Shown: positions 25,758-38,700 of the stretch, piece after piece
Layout: every line of letters begins with the position of its first letter
How positions within the stretch are numbered: position 1 is the stretch's first letter
Program-made: the position numbers and the translations under genes
Notes under the pieces: generated by a model
What the model saw: the letters and a program-made list of their open reading frames with translations, nothing else
Told to the model about the DNA's origin: nothing
Databases searched by the model: none
DNA from: Galbula dea
Lineage: Eukaryota > Chordata > Aves > Piciformes > Galbulidae
Assembly (NCBI GenBank): GCA_013399015.1
Contig: VWZX01001051.1
Span: forward strand, 496,001-560,000
Length of the DNA stretch: 64,000 bases
Direction: 5' to 3'

Positions 25758-28311
25758 AAATTCTGATGCAAAGCTCAAATGTACTCCAGTGTCAGCTACA
25801 TTTTGTTTTGGTGTTAGTGAAAAATGAAGCAATGCCTTTAAAATGTCTAACAGCTGGTGATGGAAGCCTCATCGAGAAGATTCTCAACACCTGCAGTTCT
25901 CCTTTGCCTTAGTATATTGACTGTCTCTGTACTGAAAAATTTACCAACCCACTGATGGGCAAAACATACTTTTACTTTGCCTAGTCTCTTGGATTTCTTC
26001 AGTTCTTCTGTCCTTGTGCATGCTAATAATCTAATCCATTACTAATAATATGAACTCTTTAAGCTAATGAGTGTAATTGATAAATTATGTCTCAAATAGT
26101 ACTTGCTATGCTCAACATAAAGGCTAACTGTTCTTGTTTGTCCACAATGCTGTTTTGTTTAGCTAGCCTGTAAAATAATGCCTGTTGTATTTTCTTGAGC
26201 TGCACTCCATGTAATTTGTATTTGTATGAGGGAACAGGAGGAGTAGGTTTGAATAATGCAAGTTCAAAAGCCCAAGAGTTCTCCACAGAAGCACTCTCCT
26301 ATTTAACTTTCCAGGGTATTAGCACAGCTCACTATCTTGTAGCACTGGATCCTAAAATATCCTTCATGCCTCACTGCAGCTCATTTGTTGAGTATACATG
26401 TACTCAGAGACTCAGTTCCTGAATGTATCACTGAAAGTGGTTTTAGGCTTCATTTCTCAGGGGTTGAATACCATAGAAACACAGTTAAAAAGCATTTTCT
26501 TCACTTATTATTAACAAAGTCCCTTAGCAGGCCAGTCTCACAGTACAAAATCCACTTAAATACTCTATTGAATACACTATAGTAGATTTATGGATGTAAA
26601 TAGCCTTTAGCTTTTGTCAGAAAAACCAACGCAGGCATTAAGAACAGCAGCATTGGGATGTCTAGGTATATCAGACATGGTATTTTAACTGAAGTGGGGG
26701 GAGCAAGGAATAATAGCATGACTGTCAAAGAAACTGAGGGCAATCAAACTTTCACAGTTTATCTCCAGAGGACAGTCTTATTGCATCAAGTTGTCAGGCC
26801 TGACAGAGCTAGGCAAAGGATATTTATTGTGACACAAAAACAGATTAAAAATTGACTCCTTTATATGAAAGAGTTTGGTTTTAAGCCTACTTGTTATTAC
26901 CAGACCTTTTGAACCATAGCCATTTTCCAGCCTGCAAAATGTTTCAAGGTTTAACATGTACCTGTTCTATCAAACATTGTATTGGAAGTCCAGACCAGCT
27001 GTAGAGCATACTACTCCCAGAAACTTGGTTCAGCACCTTCCCAGTGGGAATCCCCTTCAAAGGGAAAGGCCAGTCAACACATGAATGTTGAGCACCATGG
27101 TCCCAGGAAATGAAAAGGTGTCATCTTGAAGAGCAAAGGGGATATTATTATTTTTTAGGCTCCTCGGCCAGGACCGTCTGAGGACTCTCTGTGATCTGTA
27201 ACACAGCAATTTAGCTTATTTCATTACTCCTGTGGGCTTTTCCAAATTGTTTAGGGACATTCTCCCTTAATTTTAAGACATTCCTAATGATAACCAAAAG
27301 CAAGGGGTCCTACTGCAGCTCAGCTCTGTCCCCTTGTGCATACAGCCGTATGGTATGCTACATACTGGCTACAATATTACACTGTATCAGGCCATTTCCT
27401 TCAAGAATCTCCTTACAGCTGAAAAAAAATTAATATTGGTGTCTCCAGCCCTCAGCCTTGCAACATCATTTACTTTTACAGCACTAGCAGAGCAACAGTC
27501 ACAGAAGTGGAGGGGGTTAGTGCAGGTCCAATAGCCAGGAATGCTTCCAGGGACTGTGGGAAATTGATGAGGTCCCACACTTTCTTCTCCTACTGAATGA
27601 AAGAAGGAGCTACCCTGTTAGGAGACAGCATTTCTGTCAGCACTCTGTCAGGACTGCTGTCTCTCACTGTATGGCAGTGTTCCCCTCAAGCAGGGAGTGT
27701 TCACCTTTGGCACTACCACGAGGTTCAGGAAGACTGCCATAGGGTGGGGGTATGCTGTGTGCTTCTCTCTTTATTTTGTTGCCCAAGTTGGTTAAACTTG
27801 AAGCCGACTCTGCTTCTACATTACTAGCCTGGAAGATGAGCAGTGTGTTGTAGGAAAAGCTTTGTCTTCAACAGCTACACGGAGTGAAAATGTAAAGCAC
27901 ACATAATTGATGCAGGACAGTGCTGCAAGGTCTGGATACAGAGGGGAAAGTCCTTCCAGCACCGCACCTTATAGTTCTAATCCTGCACCAGAAGGTGAAT
28001 TTGAATCAAGATCCTGAAATCCTCTGTTCTTCTGAAATTTTCATCTGTTCATAATAATAGTCCTGTTCTCTTGGAAATACCCTGGAGAACAGGTTCAGCA
28101 GTTTTACATAAAGACAGCTCAAAAATCCCTCACAAGCCAGGAAAATAGACACAGCTTTTTTTCTGCATGGATACTAAGAATCTACAGGTATCTCCAGATG
28201 GAAGAAGGAAAACAGACTTTAAATCCCTCACTGGTCCATCTGTGAGATAAGGTTTCCCTTCTTGCTGCTACAGAACTCAAGCTCTAAATAGCCTGTTCAG
28301 TCACATTTCAG

Positions 28312-28425
28312 GAGGAGAAAAAAAAAAAAAAAACAGAAAAAGAACCCAACCCCACAAAGAAAAAAAAAAAACAAACACAAAAAAACCCCAAACAAACCAC
28401 ACACACACACAAAATCCCCACCAAA
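28312..28425. repeat. A-rich, nearly A/C-only low-complexity tract
   Basis: It starts with a run of sixteen A, then shows A runs alternating with C clusters (AACCCC, CAAACA, ACACACAC), with almost no G and virtually no T. The minus-strand open frame across it encodes a Phe/Val/Trp-rich low-complexity string and is an artefact of composition. Confidence 0.9.
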
Positions 28426-31400
28426 CCAAAAATCCCTGCAAAACCAAGACCTCTTTCAGGCACAGAGCAAAAGAAAAAATGACAAGTCCAGCAAATTCCA
28501 ATCCCACAGCCTGCTGATGGCAGTTCCCTTCACTTGCTATTGTCCTGCCTTAATTTCTGGGCTGTCCAGTGTTCTAACATTTAGTTAGTCCTGTCTGAAA
28601 TGCACTGACATTGCCTTAGTGATGCATAACCAAGTCAAACCCTGACTGACTATGTAAGTTTCACACACAGCACTGGAGAGTGCAACATAAAGATGTTCAA
28701 GTTTATGAAGTCCTCTTGGGTTCAGCAAAGCTTATTTAGTTAAGTCTTAGTAAATGACAGGCATCACACAGGTCTCATGCTCCATTCTGCTTAGTAACTC
28801 AGAACAGTAAAGACGGTCAGGTAACATTCCCCAGCTGGCACTGCCAAAATGGATCTGGAGACAGGAGGTTGACCTGCTGGACCCAAATTTACTAGGCAAG
28901 GAGATGCAATAAAAGGTGGCTTCTAGTGCCAAAGGAGGGAGATGGTACCATCAAACAGAGATCAGTATGAAGCACTTACAGGCTCACTGCAGCAAGTGAC
29001 TAGGTAAGACAGTTGTGTCCATCGCTGCAGCAACTAACACAGACCTAAAGAAAAACTGGAGGATCATTATTTGATGATAGTTGTGATGTGAAAGGAGTGC
29101 TGCTACAGTGGGCCTTGCTCAGCATCAGTGGCTGTGGAGAAAGCAGGACAGAAGATTCCTGTGACCTGGTGTTAATCCCAGTAGTATTAGTCTATTTCTT
29201 TAAATAGTTTTTCTGTAAAAATGTAGACATAAACTATTGGCAGTGATGCAGCCATTAGAGCGGGGGTGGGGGAAAACAAAATAATTTATTCTCTGGCCTG
29301 GTTAGGAACATGGGTCAACTTGAAGGCAAATTTGATGGCTTTGAATGTGAATGAAGAGCAAATTTACCAGAATGGTGTAATCTGAGGGCTCTCAGCAGAT
29401 GGACAACAGCATGTGTTGGAGAATACTGTTAGTACAGTGCCAAGAGGAAATTTTCCTCTAAATATTAAAAATAAGTTATCCAAAAAATCAGCCAAGTACC
29501 TTAAATCTGTATATTTCAGGCTTCCCTGAAGGCCTTCCATGAGGAAAATACTGTTAATTAGATTCTAAACTGACTCAATTAGTTAACTGCACTGAAGCAA
29601 GTAGTTTGCTATGAATGCAAAGACATAGTATGCCCAGATATTTGCAGGATTAGTCTTGTAGACTCTCCAGCTCAGGAAATAAGATTTCAAACTGCTTCTA
29701 GACAAAAAAGGTTACTAAAATAGTGGGTCGACATACAGTTGTATCAGCATCTGTACACATCTAAAACCCACACATGCCCTGAAGCTGGTTTTGCCTCTGG
29801 GATGAGCGAGGAAATACAGTAACTTGGCAAGTGAGCACGACAGCATTCCAGTGACCAGATGTGATTTAATTGTTCACAGTGCCACACAGATCGGCTCTGA
29901 AATGATGTTGATTGGAGACGCAGAGATGACCATTAAACTGCTTCTTAGACCAAGACAACTTAATCATATTTCCCCTTGCCTCTCTTTCCTTCTGAAGACA
30001 AAGTACTATTCTCAACAACAATCATTAGTAGCTCTGACATTCTGGTCCCCAGCAGTACTTAAACACTGACATCTCTTGTGAGCATGTCACTAAAAAAGCA
30101 GAGAAAAGCTTCAGTACAACTATTAACTGTCTTCAGAAAGCTATAATAAAATTAATTTTTTCCTTTTTTTTTCAATGAAAAGCAGGACTGAAACAGAGAT
30201 ACTGCTGAGTTTCATTTTAGTCATAACACTTTTTCTCCAAGTTGTCAGTTTTGTATTCTTGACTGGTTTGTTGGTGCTTTTTAATCCTTAGATTGACAAA
30301 CCTGGTTATCTGTGTAGCTCCATCAGGTAGTTGATCATTTCAGATAATAGTTAAGCTTAACTTAAACCTCATAAGTCGATAAACAGATCAGCTTTTCAAG
30401 CAGCTTACTTTTCTTCACTTCCCAATTAAAATCTGAAATTGCACTGTGGACCCCATAAGGGCTTTTTAATCATATTTTAATTTTTACAGCTCAAAAAGGT
30501 ACTTACAGAGTACACTAAAATCAGAGTTAATTACAATAACTCCTTGCAATCAAGGTCCCACCCATTTTCAGACGCACATCATAATGTCACTGATGTCACA
30601 TGAAAATTAACACAGAACTAACTGAAGATGTCTGTGGCCTTGCAGAGGATAACTTACACTCTTCTCAAAGGTCCTCAGTACTGACAAACTTTAAGTCAAG
30701 ATCTGATCCTTAAAACAGTCAAAATAAGTCACAGTAGCAAAGGGAAATAGATTCAAGTTTCAGATTTCAAGGGTATCCAAAGGTGATTAAGGACAAGAGG
30801 TCTGATTTGTAACTGCTTTTAAACTGCCTTCCTGCCTAAAAGAAAGCATGGATGCTTCCCACCAAGACACAGCCTGCTTCCTCAAACAGCAAACATAAGC
30901 CTACCTGCCACAGGTTTGCTTGTCTTAGCTTTTGCAGTAGTTATCTTTAAAGGGATTACATGGGCTTGTAGACTTCTTCAGACTCATGGGACTGTGTAGA
31001 CCTTCCACCTGAATTTCAGTGTAGTCCATGGAAAATTACAACAAAGCTTGATCCTGTTCTGTTTGTCATCAATTGCAGTTGAATCTGTAAAAATAACAGG
31101 AAAAAAAAAGTATTTTTAAAGGCCAAATTGTTTGGGAACACAGTAATTGCACTATCTACATAGAGTAACCCATTATACAGTATTAGAATGTAAAATGAGT
31201 CCTGTAGGAAAGCACAGTCTTGTGGTACAGAGCAGTACAGTGGAAAACTCTGGAACTATACACAGCTCTGCACCCATAGTAGGACCTTCCAGCTCACCTG
31301 AAATGTTATTTGAAATGGCATGGCAAAATGAACTGTACTTGTGAGTAATGCATATAGTTCTCAGAAACAAATCACATTTCTTATAGGTAACTGACGCAGT

Positions 31401-32032
31401 TCTTTGCCCAATAAAAAACTACTGTTAAACCGTTCAGTTTCTCAAATAGTAAGCTATGCCATGGAAACTGCATGGAAATACCCAACGGACTATAAAAAAG
31501 GAAGGATTTTCTTCCCCCTGTAGATGCACAATGCTACTCAAACAGCAAATCTGAACAATGACAAAAATCCACAGTATTCCAAGAATTCAGAGCCCCTATT
31601 ACAACACAACTGCAATCTCTGCTTTCAGTTTTGCTGAAGTGCAAGCAACAAGCGAAGCACAAAAAAGCGAAAAGGCTGAATGCATGTTCTGAATCAGTCC
31701 TAAGAGGTGATTTAGGGTCTTGGCAGTTCTTTGCACCTGGAATCTTCTCTGAAATAACCTGTACTTTCATGCAGTGTGCAAACAAAGCCAAACTATGTTT
31801 AACAGGGGAATGACTAATACAACTCACCATCCTGCAAAATGAATGTGTGGCATTCCCAAGAGCTGTCAAGTCAGTACCAGAACAATGGAATAACACATTG
31901 CATTTTATAAAATAGTACAAACAAGACTTTATAATAAAATGGTACAAACTAAGTTATATACTAAAAAATTACTTATTTTGTCACCTCAAGGTAAGACAAA
32001 GCCGCTGCCCAAGAAACCTTCCAATGTAAAGC

Positions 32033-32218
32033 TGGATGTGGAGCAGTGGAACAGGCTGCCCAGAGAGGTTGTGGAGTCTCTTTCTCTGGAGGTATTCAAA
32101 ACCCATCTGGACACGCTTCTGTGTGACCTGGTCTAGGGAATCCTGCTGTGGCAGGGGGGTTGGACTAGACGATCTTTCGAGGTCCCTTCCAACTCCTAAC
32201 ATTCTGTGATTCTGTGAA
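32033..32218 (+). mobile_element. CR1 LINE 3' end with octamer tail
   Basis: This is a + strand CR1 3' terminus. It starts within the last codons of the ORF (EQWNRLPREVVESLSLEVFK, read from 32040) and ends with TCCTAACATTCTGTGATTCT and a final octamer at about 32218. It carries the diagnostic wording GGAATCCTGCTGTGGCAGG near 32138, shared with the copies at 39.0 and 47.3 kb, so these three belong to one subfamily. Confidence 0.95.
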
Positions 32219-34339
32219 TTCCTGGAGCAAACTGAAATTTCACAGGAAATGTAGGTATACATTTGTAATGCATACATTTGTAATGCAAGAACCCAAGGTG
32301 AAATGTAGCCCTGACAAGATATTTAGTTCAATGGCTAATATTGCAAACATGGCTAAAAGGCTTAAAATGGTGCTGTCTAACCCAAACACAGATTCAGCTG
32401 TGCCATTGCAGTATGGTCTCCTGCCACACACCTCTGCAGTCACCATAAACAGGGCTTTTGCCTCATATGTTAAACATATGTAGGTAAGCCAGTTTCTAGT
32501 CCACACAATATAAATTTTGTTAATTCCATCTATTTTCATTGGTTCTGTAAACATCATATGATACGCAATAAAAAGCTCCAATACAACCCAAGAAATCAAC
32601 AAGAAGACTAAGAGTCAGACCGGCTGCCTCTGTCTAAAAAGATCCACCTTCCAAGACAGCAGACTGGCTGGCACTCACTGTTTTTGACTGTTAACTTTTG
32701 CTATTAGAATTCACTATTTCTCCCCAGAATTGGCAAAGCAACAGCTATGGCACAGCTCCTGCCTCACTGCACCCTCTTTCTCCAGTTGCAGAATTCAACT
32801 GGACAACTTTGCAATTTTCCCAGTTCACCTGCTCAAGTATTCCTCAGCTAGCTTTTTCACATTCTTGAGCATTAACTATTGCAGCTATGCTGATTAGGAA
32901 ATGTTTAATTTCAGCAAATGGTGCTTTTCATGTTTCTTGAGTGCAGCTAATACTCCCATTCAAGTCCCTCATCCAAGTGCCAATTAGCCTCTATGGCAGA
33001 GCACAAGAAATATGACCAGTGGTAGATAAAAAAAAGATAAAGCCAGCATAAGTTTAATGCTTTCCATAGGCACCCTGCTCATGGCTGAACATTAATTTTT
33101 TACAGTTATCTGTTTTTGAAGTTATATTTTTGGCATTAACACTATGTATTTATTGATAGAAAATTACTGCATTTTGCTTCAGAATGTCGGTTTGTAAGAT
33201 GGCAGTTCAAAAAAACAATTCTGAGGGTTATGAAGTCCTACACAGAAAGCAAATTGGTTGGCTAATTAACTTGGCACTTTGCTTTTAATATTATTTAAAC
33301 ACACTTTCATATATGTAGTAGATCTTTTTCAAGTATCGTAAATGTTTGAGAGTTGTCACATCAGGTTGTTATAGCTCCAAATGTGTACTACTTCTCTGTT
33401 CAGGACTATGAATACAACATACAGTAATGTGACTACTTAAGAGGAGCTGTTACACTTTATGTCAAACCAGCTGCTATGGAGGTACATAAAATCTGCATAA
33501 TAAAAATCCTTATGTTAATTTTGATATTAAAAACTGACTGCTTGCCAGGAACTGATTTCTCAACTTTGGTATTTTAATCAATTGAAACTTTTTCTTCTGA
33601 AGATACCCAAATGGGCTACTGTTTATCGTTTATTAATTAGAGAAATTTGTGCTGAATTCAGTTTATCAGGACAAGTAGGTGGTTCATGTATGTTGTTTAA
33701 ACTTCTCTAATTTTAAAATGACCCAATGTATTTTTAATCTGCTCTGAAAAACTTTTAATGGCAAAATTTCCACAGCTTCCCTTATTAGCTATACCAGTGT
33801 TTAAATACCGTTGCAGTTGAAAGCTTTTATTGATGTGCTGCCTTGAACTGCTGTATTTTCAAGTCTGTGGTTTCTCAGATCCTGGTGGGCAAGAAGTGCT
33901 ACCTTCTCGTTTGGAGTGATGCCTGTATACACTACACAGGACAATAGTTAAAGGGGATGCCATTCTTCATGGAGACATTCCTCTACACCATTGTCCACTG
34001 TAGGGAAAGCAGTGTGGGACCCTGCCACACTGTCACGTATTTTTGGATGGCAGCTGACCATATAGGTTTCTTTGCCTCCATGTGAATTATGAGGGCAGAC
34101 AACCAAACTGCTGTCGGCAAATCTCACAGAGCCCCAGTGAAAAATGCCACCTTCACAAACGGTCATCTGCTAAGGCCTCCAAGCTCACACAAGCTGCAGC
34201 TGACCTGCAAGAAGTGGCCACCGCACATCTGTGACCAATCTCTCGCTCTGAAAAATGTGAGGACTCAACCTCACGCTTTAGAGACGTGTTCGGTGTGCTT
34301 TATGAGAGGACGTGGGATTTCTTGAGGTGAAGGCTAGAC
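32219..34339. other. Upstream flank of LIN7A, no gene recognised
   Basis: AT-rich until about 33.85 kb, then gradually richer in GC towards the island. A CCAAT box (ACCAATC) stands at 34234-34240, about 100 bp upstream of the dense CpG region. No coding block is recognised. Confidence 0.6.
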
Positions 34340-35760
34340 TGACGGTGAGGCAGACAGGTTCGTGCGTCCAAATTGGCCGCTACGGGGCACGTCCCTTCGA
34401 CACAGGGACCAGATACCTCCTCTCCCGGATTCTCACGCGGGTTTCCATCCCCTGCAGCCAGTGCTCAGGGCAGAGCCTCGCTTAAACACGCTGCCTCCGT
34501 TGCTCCTGCGCAGGCCCCCAAGACTCGCGACGGGGCGGCACGGCCCGCCCCACCGCCCCCGGCCCAGGCGAGGTTGGGCCGCTAGATCCGGCCCCCGCCC
34601 GTCCTCCCCGCCCCGCGGCGCTGCGGCGCTCCCCGCCCTCACCGCTCTCTCTCCCTTCGCTGCGGTATCTCCGGGGCGGTGGGACCGACACCGACCCTCC
34701 CCTCATCTCCCCTTACGGCCTGGGCCGCCCTCGGCCCCTGCAGGCCCCAGGACTCGGCCCCGAGGCAAGAGCGGTGAGGCGAAAGCCTCACGCTACGCCA
34801 GGCTCCCGCGACGCAGCGATGCCGGCAGCCCGAGCAGGGCCCCGCCGGGCCGCCCTGCGCCCGCAGCATCGCGGCGCCCCGTCTGTGGTGAGCCGCGCTC
34901 AGCTGGGCACCTTCTCCGCCCCGTTCGCCTCCTCCTCCCACGGAGCCACCCTCCTCCTCCGCCCACTCTCCTTGCCAGCCTCCTCCCCGCCCTTCCCCGC
35001 ACTCCACGCCGGTGCCGGAGCCGCGCGTCACTCGAGCTCCAACCCCGCTGCAGACATGGCGACACTGACAGCGGTCCAGCCGCTCACGCTGGACAGAGGT
35101 AAGCACGGCTGCCGCCGCTCCCCGCCCTCACCGCTCCGGCTGCCCCACCGCCCCGCGCCCTGCCCGCGGTTCCGCCGCGGCGGGGCACGGGGATCTTCCA
35201 CCCACAGACCCAGCGCGGATGTCGGCGGGCGCTGCCGAGCCGGCTTTCCCATCCCCGCGGTGCGTGGGGCCGGCGCTGCCGGCTGTGGCGGAGGGCCACC
35301 GGGAGGCGAGTTCCTGCGGGGCTCAGGTGGGCGGCAGGAGAAGGGCTGAAACGGAGGAAATAAAACTTTGTCCGTGCAGGGACTCGGGGCTAGGGCTGGC
35401 ATCCCGCCGGCGGTACCGCAGGCGCGGGATGCGGTTCCGTGGCAGCGCTGCCCTACGTGCCGCTCCGCCGGGGACGCTCCTCGGTACCGCGCCTCCGCCC
35501 TGCAGGGTTCCCGGTTGGGCACACGCCCCTGTGGCTCCGCGCCGGGGGCTCCTGCGCCGTCGCTCCTGGAGGTGATTCCGTGGAGGTGGGTGCTCAGTGG
35601 TGGGGTCAGCGGCTTTGGCTGGCCCTTTTTGGGAGCGAGTTGGGAGCTCGCACCTGCCGAGGAGACGGTCGTTTGTTGGCCAAAGGTGGAGTTTTGGGGA
35701 GCTGGAGGCGTGTGGGTGGTATGCAGGAAGGGGATCGGTGACCGCAACTTCTCTGTTCTC
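34340..35760 (+). promoter_or_regulatory. LIN7A: CpG-island promoter of LIN7A
   Basis: Base composition switches abruptly to very GC-rich with frequent CG dinucleotides between about 34340 and 35760, in a window that is otherwise AT-rich and CG-poor. The island covers the region upstream of coding exon 1, exon 1 itself and the first 650 bp of intron 1. GC-box (Sp1-type) words are present, for example GGGGCGGTGGG at 34673, along with an NRF1-like half site (TGCGCAG at 34507) and a CCAAT box just outside at 34234. There is no convincing TATA box, so dispersed initiation is expected, as is usual for a broadly expressed scaffold gene. The transcription start cannot be fixed from sequence. Long open frames on both strands here are a consequence of few AT-rich stop codons. 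Confidence 0.9.
35056..35098 (+). CDS. LIN7A: LIN7A coding exon 1 (protein lin-7 homolog A)
   Basis: Fourteen codons plus one base from an ATG in good Kozak context (GACATGG). The residues MATLTAVQPLTLDR match the LIN7A-specific amino terminus as I know it from mammals, with one difference (Ala for Val at residue 6). This distinguishes it from LIN7B and LIN7C. The exon ends AGAG followed by the strong donor GTAAGC. The split codon (G + AT from exon 2) gives the Asp that starts the L27 domain. LIN7A (Veli-1/MALS-1) is a small scaffold of an L27 domain plus a PDZ domain. It joins CASK and Mint1 through L27 and positions receptors and transporters at synapses and basolateral membranes. The frame is open upstream of this ATG, with another in-frame ATG at 34819. 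I chose 35056 because homology starts around it. Mammalian LIN7A carries about 13 extra residues before this Met; the bases here encode SSNPAAD immediately before it, of which only the final Ala-Asp pair looks shared. Confidence 0.95.
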
Positions 35761-38700
35761 TGGGGTTAGTGATGTTACTCTGCAAAACACCGCGTCTGCG
35801 TATTCCTATAGACAGCTACTCAGTCCGGGCATTGGTGTTTTGCTAGCTGTGAGACTGTGTCAGTTACCTAACCGAGGTAATGTAAGAGAGTGCCGAAATG
35901 CTGAAGTTATGTTAAAATTCAACTTTTGCCTGCAGGCTGTAAAAATTGGACTTCTCACTCATAGTGCATTTGTGCCTGTAATAAGGCTCAGCAGAATCGT
36001 TAGATTTCTGTGGGTTACAGAGGAGAGTAACTTGCTGGTCTAATTTGTTTGCTCTTTGGCTTGATCAGTTGGAGAGGTCCAGCAGCTCCCAACACAGCAT
36101 CCTGAATTGCCGGGGGGTGGTCTTCCTAACTTACATCCAGAAGCTCTGAGAGGCTCCTCACACATACAAATCTTATACTCCTGAAAGCATGATTAAGGCC
36201 AGCGCATCAGTTTTTTAAATGTTTTGGGTTTTTACTCCAGAGGATTAAGATGGGGCTTTTGAAGCAAGATAGAGAACTTCTTGCTGTAAATCTTATGCAA
36301 AAGAAACATGATGAACTCTGTTTCAAAATGATAAAGCAGAGGCAGGCACCTTTTCTGGAACCCAACTGAGAGCAAAAACAGCCTATGAAGTACTCTGTAG
36401 TTTGCTGGATGACTTAAATTCCAGCATTAGTAGAAAAGGAGACTTAAAGTTATTTTTACTGAAATAACGAAGTGCTAGAATGCGCTTTAAATTAAACTGC
36501 TCAGAAATCCACTGTGTAATCTACAGTTTCACCCTAATACTGTTTTCAGTAAGCAGGACAAATCTATTTCCTGGCAAAGGGTTGAACAGATGGCAGTCCA
36601 TTAGCAAACCTGGCTTTTCAAAGGAAAGTATTACTATTTCAGAATTACACTTTCCTTTTCATTACTAAAACTATGCTTTAAAAAATCCACAATACACAAA
36701 AATGCAAATTAGTCCCAATTTAAATATAAACATCTGTTGTCTATGTCCAGGATATGCCTAACCATTTGGCATGAGTGCCAACATTACAGTCTCCCTGGTT
36801 GTCAGCCAGGGCTGATACAAGTGTGAGTGAGATAAAACATCACAAAATGATAGGATATGACCTACAAAAGGAAAACAGAGACAAAGAAGAAATAGATTTA
36901 AATACTGCACCTAGTCTGCAGAAGGCCATTTCATCAGAAGGATACACTTCATCAGCTATGACGGGTTGCTTCTACGTCAGCTGAAGAGAGTGGGCTGAAG
37001 CAACTCCCAAAACAGCTAGATCAAGCCTAGTGCTTCCAGGTATATTTCCTCTCCAGTCTTTATTTCACAACCATGGAAGAAGTGAAGTGCTACATGGTGA
37101 CATTTTCCAGATTTCTGTTGCTTTTATTAAAGCAGATGCAGCTCTCTTTACTGTCACTATGCTTTGCATGGCTCTGCTGTGATCTAGATGCAGCCCTGAA
37201 AAATCTTGTACACTCACATCCACTTTGCCCTGTCCCACAGAGAGTTCAGTGCAGCTAGAAAATAGTGTTTCAGGACAGGCAGTATTAATAACCTTGCCTG
37301 CCAGGGGGAATTGCTGCTTGATCTCTGGCCAGGAAATGTTCTGCATTTCCCCCTGCTAAGGGTCACCAAAATGGTAAAACATCAGTAATATATCAGAAAT
37401 CTGAATTATACTGTGACGTGGTCTCCTCCTGGACAAAACATATACCCTGTATTCTAGTATGGAGATGGGAGCTTTCTTAAAGACTGACATAAATGAAATT
37501 CAAAACTTGTATGGTGAAATGAATTACCATTTAAAGGTGAAGGGCATGTTGTGTATGAATGATTGAAAGCCAATTACATTCTGGAAGATTACTTCAGTCC
37601 AAAGCACAGGAATTAATTTCCTTAATTCCTGTCATCGTGTGCCTTTCTACCTGCACAAATGTGTGTAAGTTCCATTAGAGCTCTTTAATATGTGAAACAA
37701 GTTCACAAAATAATAGAAATTTTAATCACTTACAATTTAATCTCAAAGGCTTTTTCCTGACCTTTGCATGGTGCTCTGCTGGCAGGAAGGGAAGGAATCA
37801 GCAACTGTTTCAGGGAGGAAATGTAAAGCGCTGGAGCTATGTGTGGGTACTGCTTATGGAGGGTGGCCCCAGTCTTTGGGAGACTTGGGAGGAGGAAGAG
37901 CCTGGCTGCCAGGTGTCTTCCAGCAGCTAAGTAAGTCTTCTTCCTAAAAGAGTTCACCCTTCTTATCTTTACTATGAATGTCTTACATCCTGAATCAATA
38001 CCATCCAATCAGTAATCTCCACTGTCCATCAAAGCTAACGGGGGGAATTTTTTAGGCCTATTCAAAGTTTAAGCTCTGAAGGTGTAGGGAACTATAGCTT
38101 GTTTCAGGTTGAGATGGAAAGTTACAAATGCTGTCTTTCATAAAATGACAAGCACAAAAAGTAAGATTGGGATTTTTTTTTCATTTTACTTTCAAGGTTA
38201 TGGATTTTTAAGTATGTTCCCAGCTTAATTCATCTCGATTAAAAAAAAAAACAAACCAAAGCTGTCACTCCAAAGCAGAAGGTAAATGCTTAAAAACACC
38301 TATACAATTACATTTTTACTTCTTCCATGGGTATGTTTTTGGTAAGAACTTGGTTGACACTGATTTTGGTTATAGAGAGCTCTGGTTGCAGTTAGTTGAC
38401 ATTTTCCAACAGTATTTATTTTTGTTGATATACCACACATCACATCTTGTATTTTGTCCTTCTCTATATGGAATGGGCAGTGCTGCCTTTGCCTCCCCTC
38501 TCAGTGTCCTTTTTCTTCCACAGCGGCATTGCCTCAGCTTAACCCATGATCAGCAGTTGCTGCCTTCCCCTTGATTTTCTAGAGCCCCGTGTCTCCCTTG
38601 CATGTGATCTTCTGTTGTTGCCTTGCTGTACTCAAAGCCTCAGTGCAGTTAACTCCATCACTCAGTGCACTACTTGTAGAACTCATCTGTCTCCACTGTT

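Larger units (their letters stand above)
22868..32032. other. Intergenic DNA with simple repeats, no gene recognised
   Basis: About 9 kb upstream of LIN7A. The longest open frames are about 60-140 codons on both strands, with no recognisable protein (the longest, minus 31534-31947, is 137 codons). It holds a TA microsatellite at 23.7 kb, a CT/T tract at 25.7 kb and an A/C-only tract at 28.3 kb. Confidence 0.6.

Noticed and set aside
28301..28507. A hydrophobic 68-codon minus-strand frame as a membrane peptide
   Set aside because: It is the translation of the antisense of an A/C-only low-complexity tract.
1..34000. ACSS3 exons on the minus strand
   Set aside because: Expected from mammalian synteny, but none of the open frames resembles an acyl-CoA synthetase and no second CpG island is present. 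The gene is probably beyond the left edge.
34362..35790. Several long open frames on both strands of the CpG island (up to 246 codons)
   Set aside because: They overlap one another in many frames and are Pro/Arg/Gly/Ala-rich, as expected from GC-rich DNA with few stop codons. Only the frame holding the LIN7A exon has homology.
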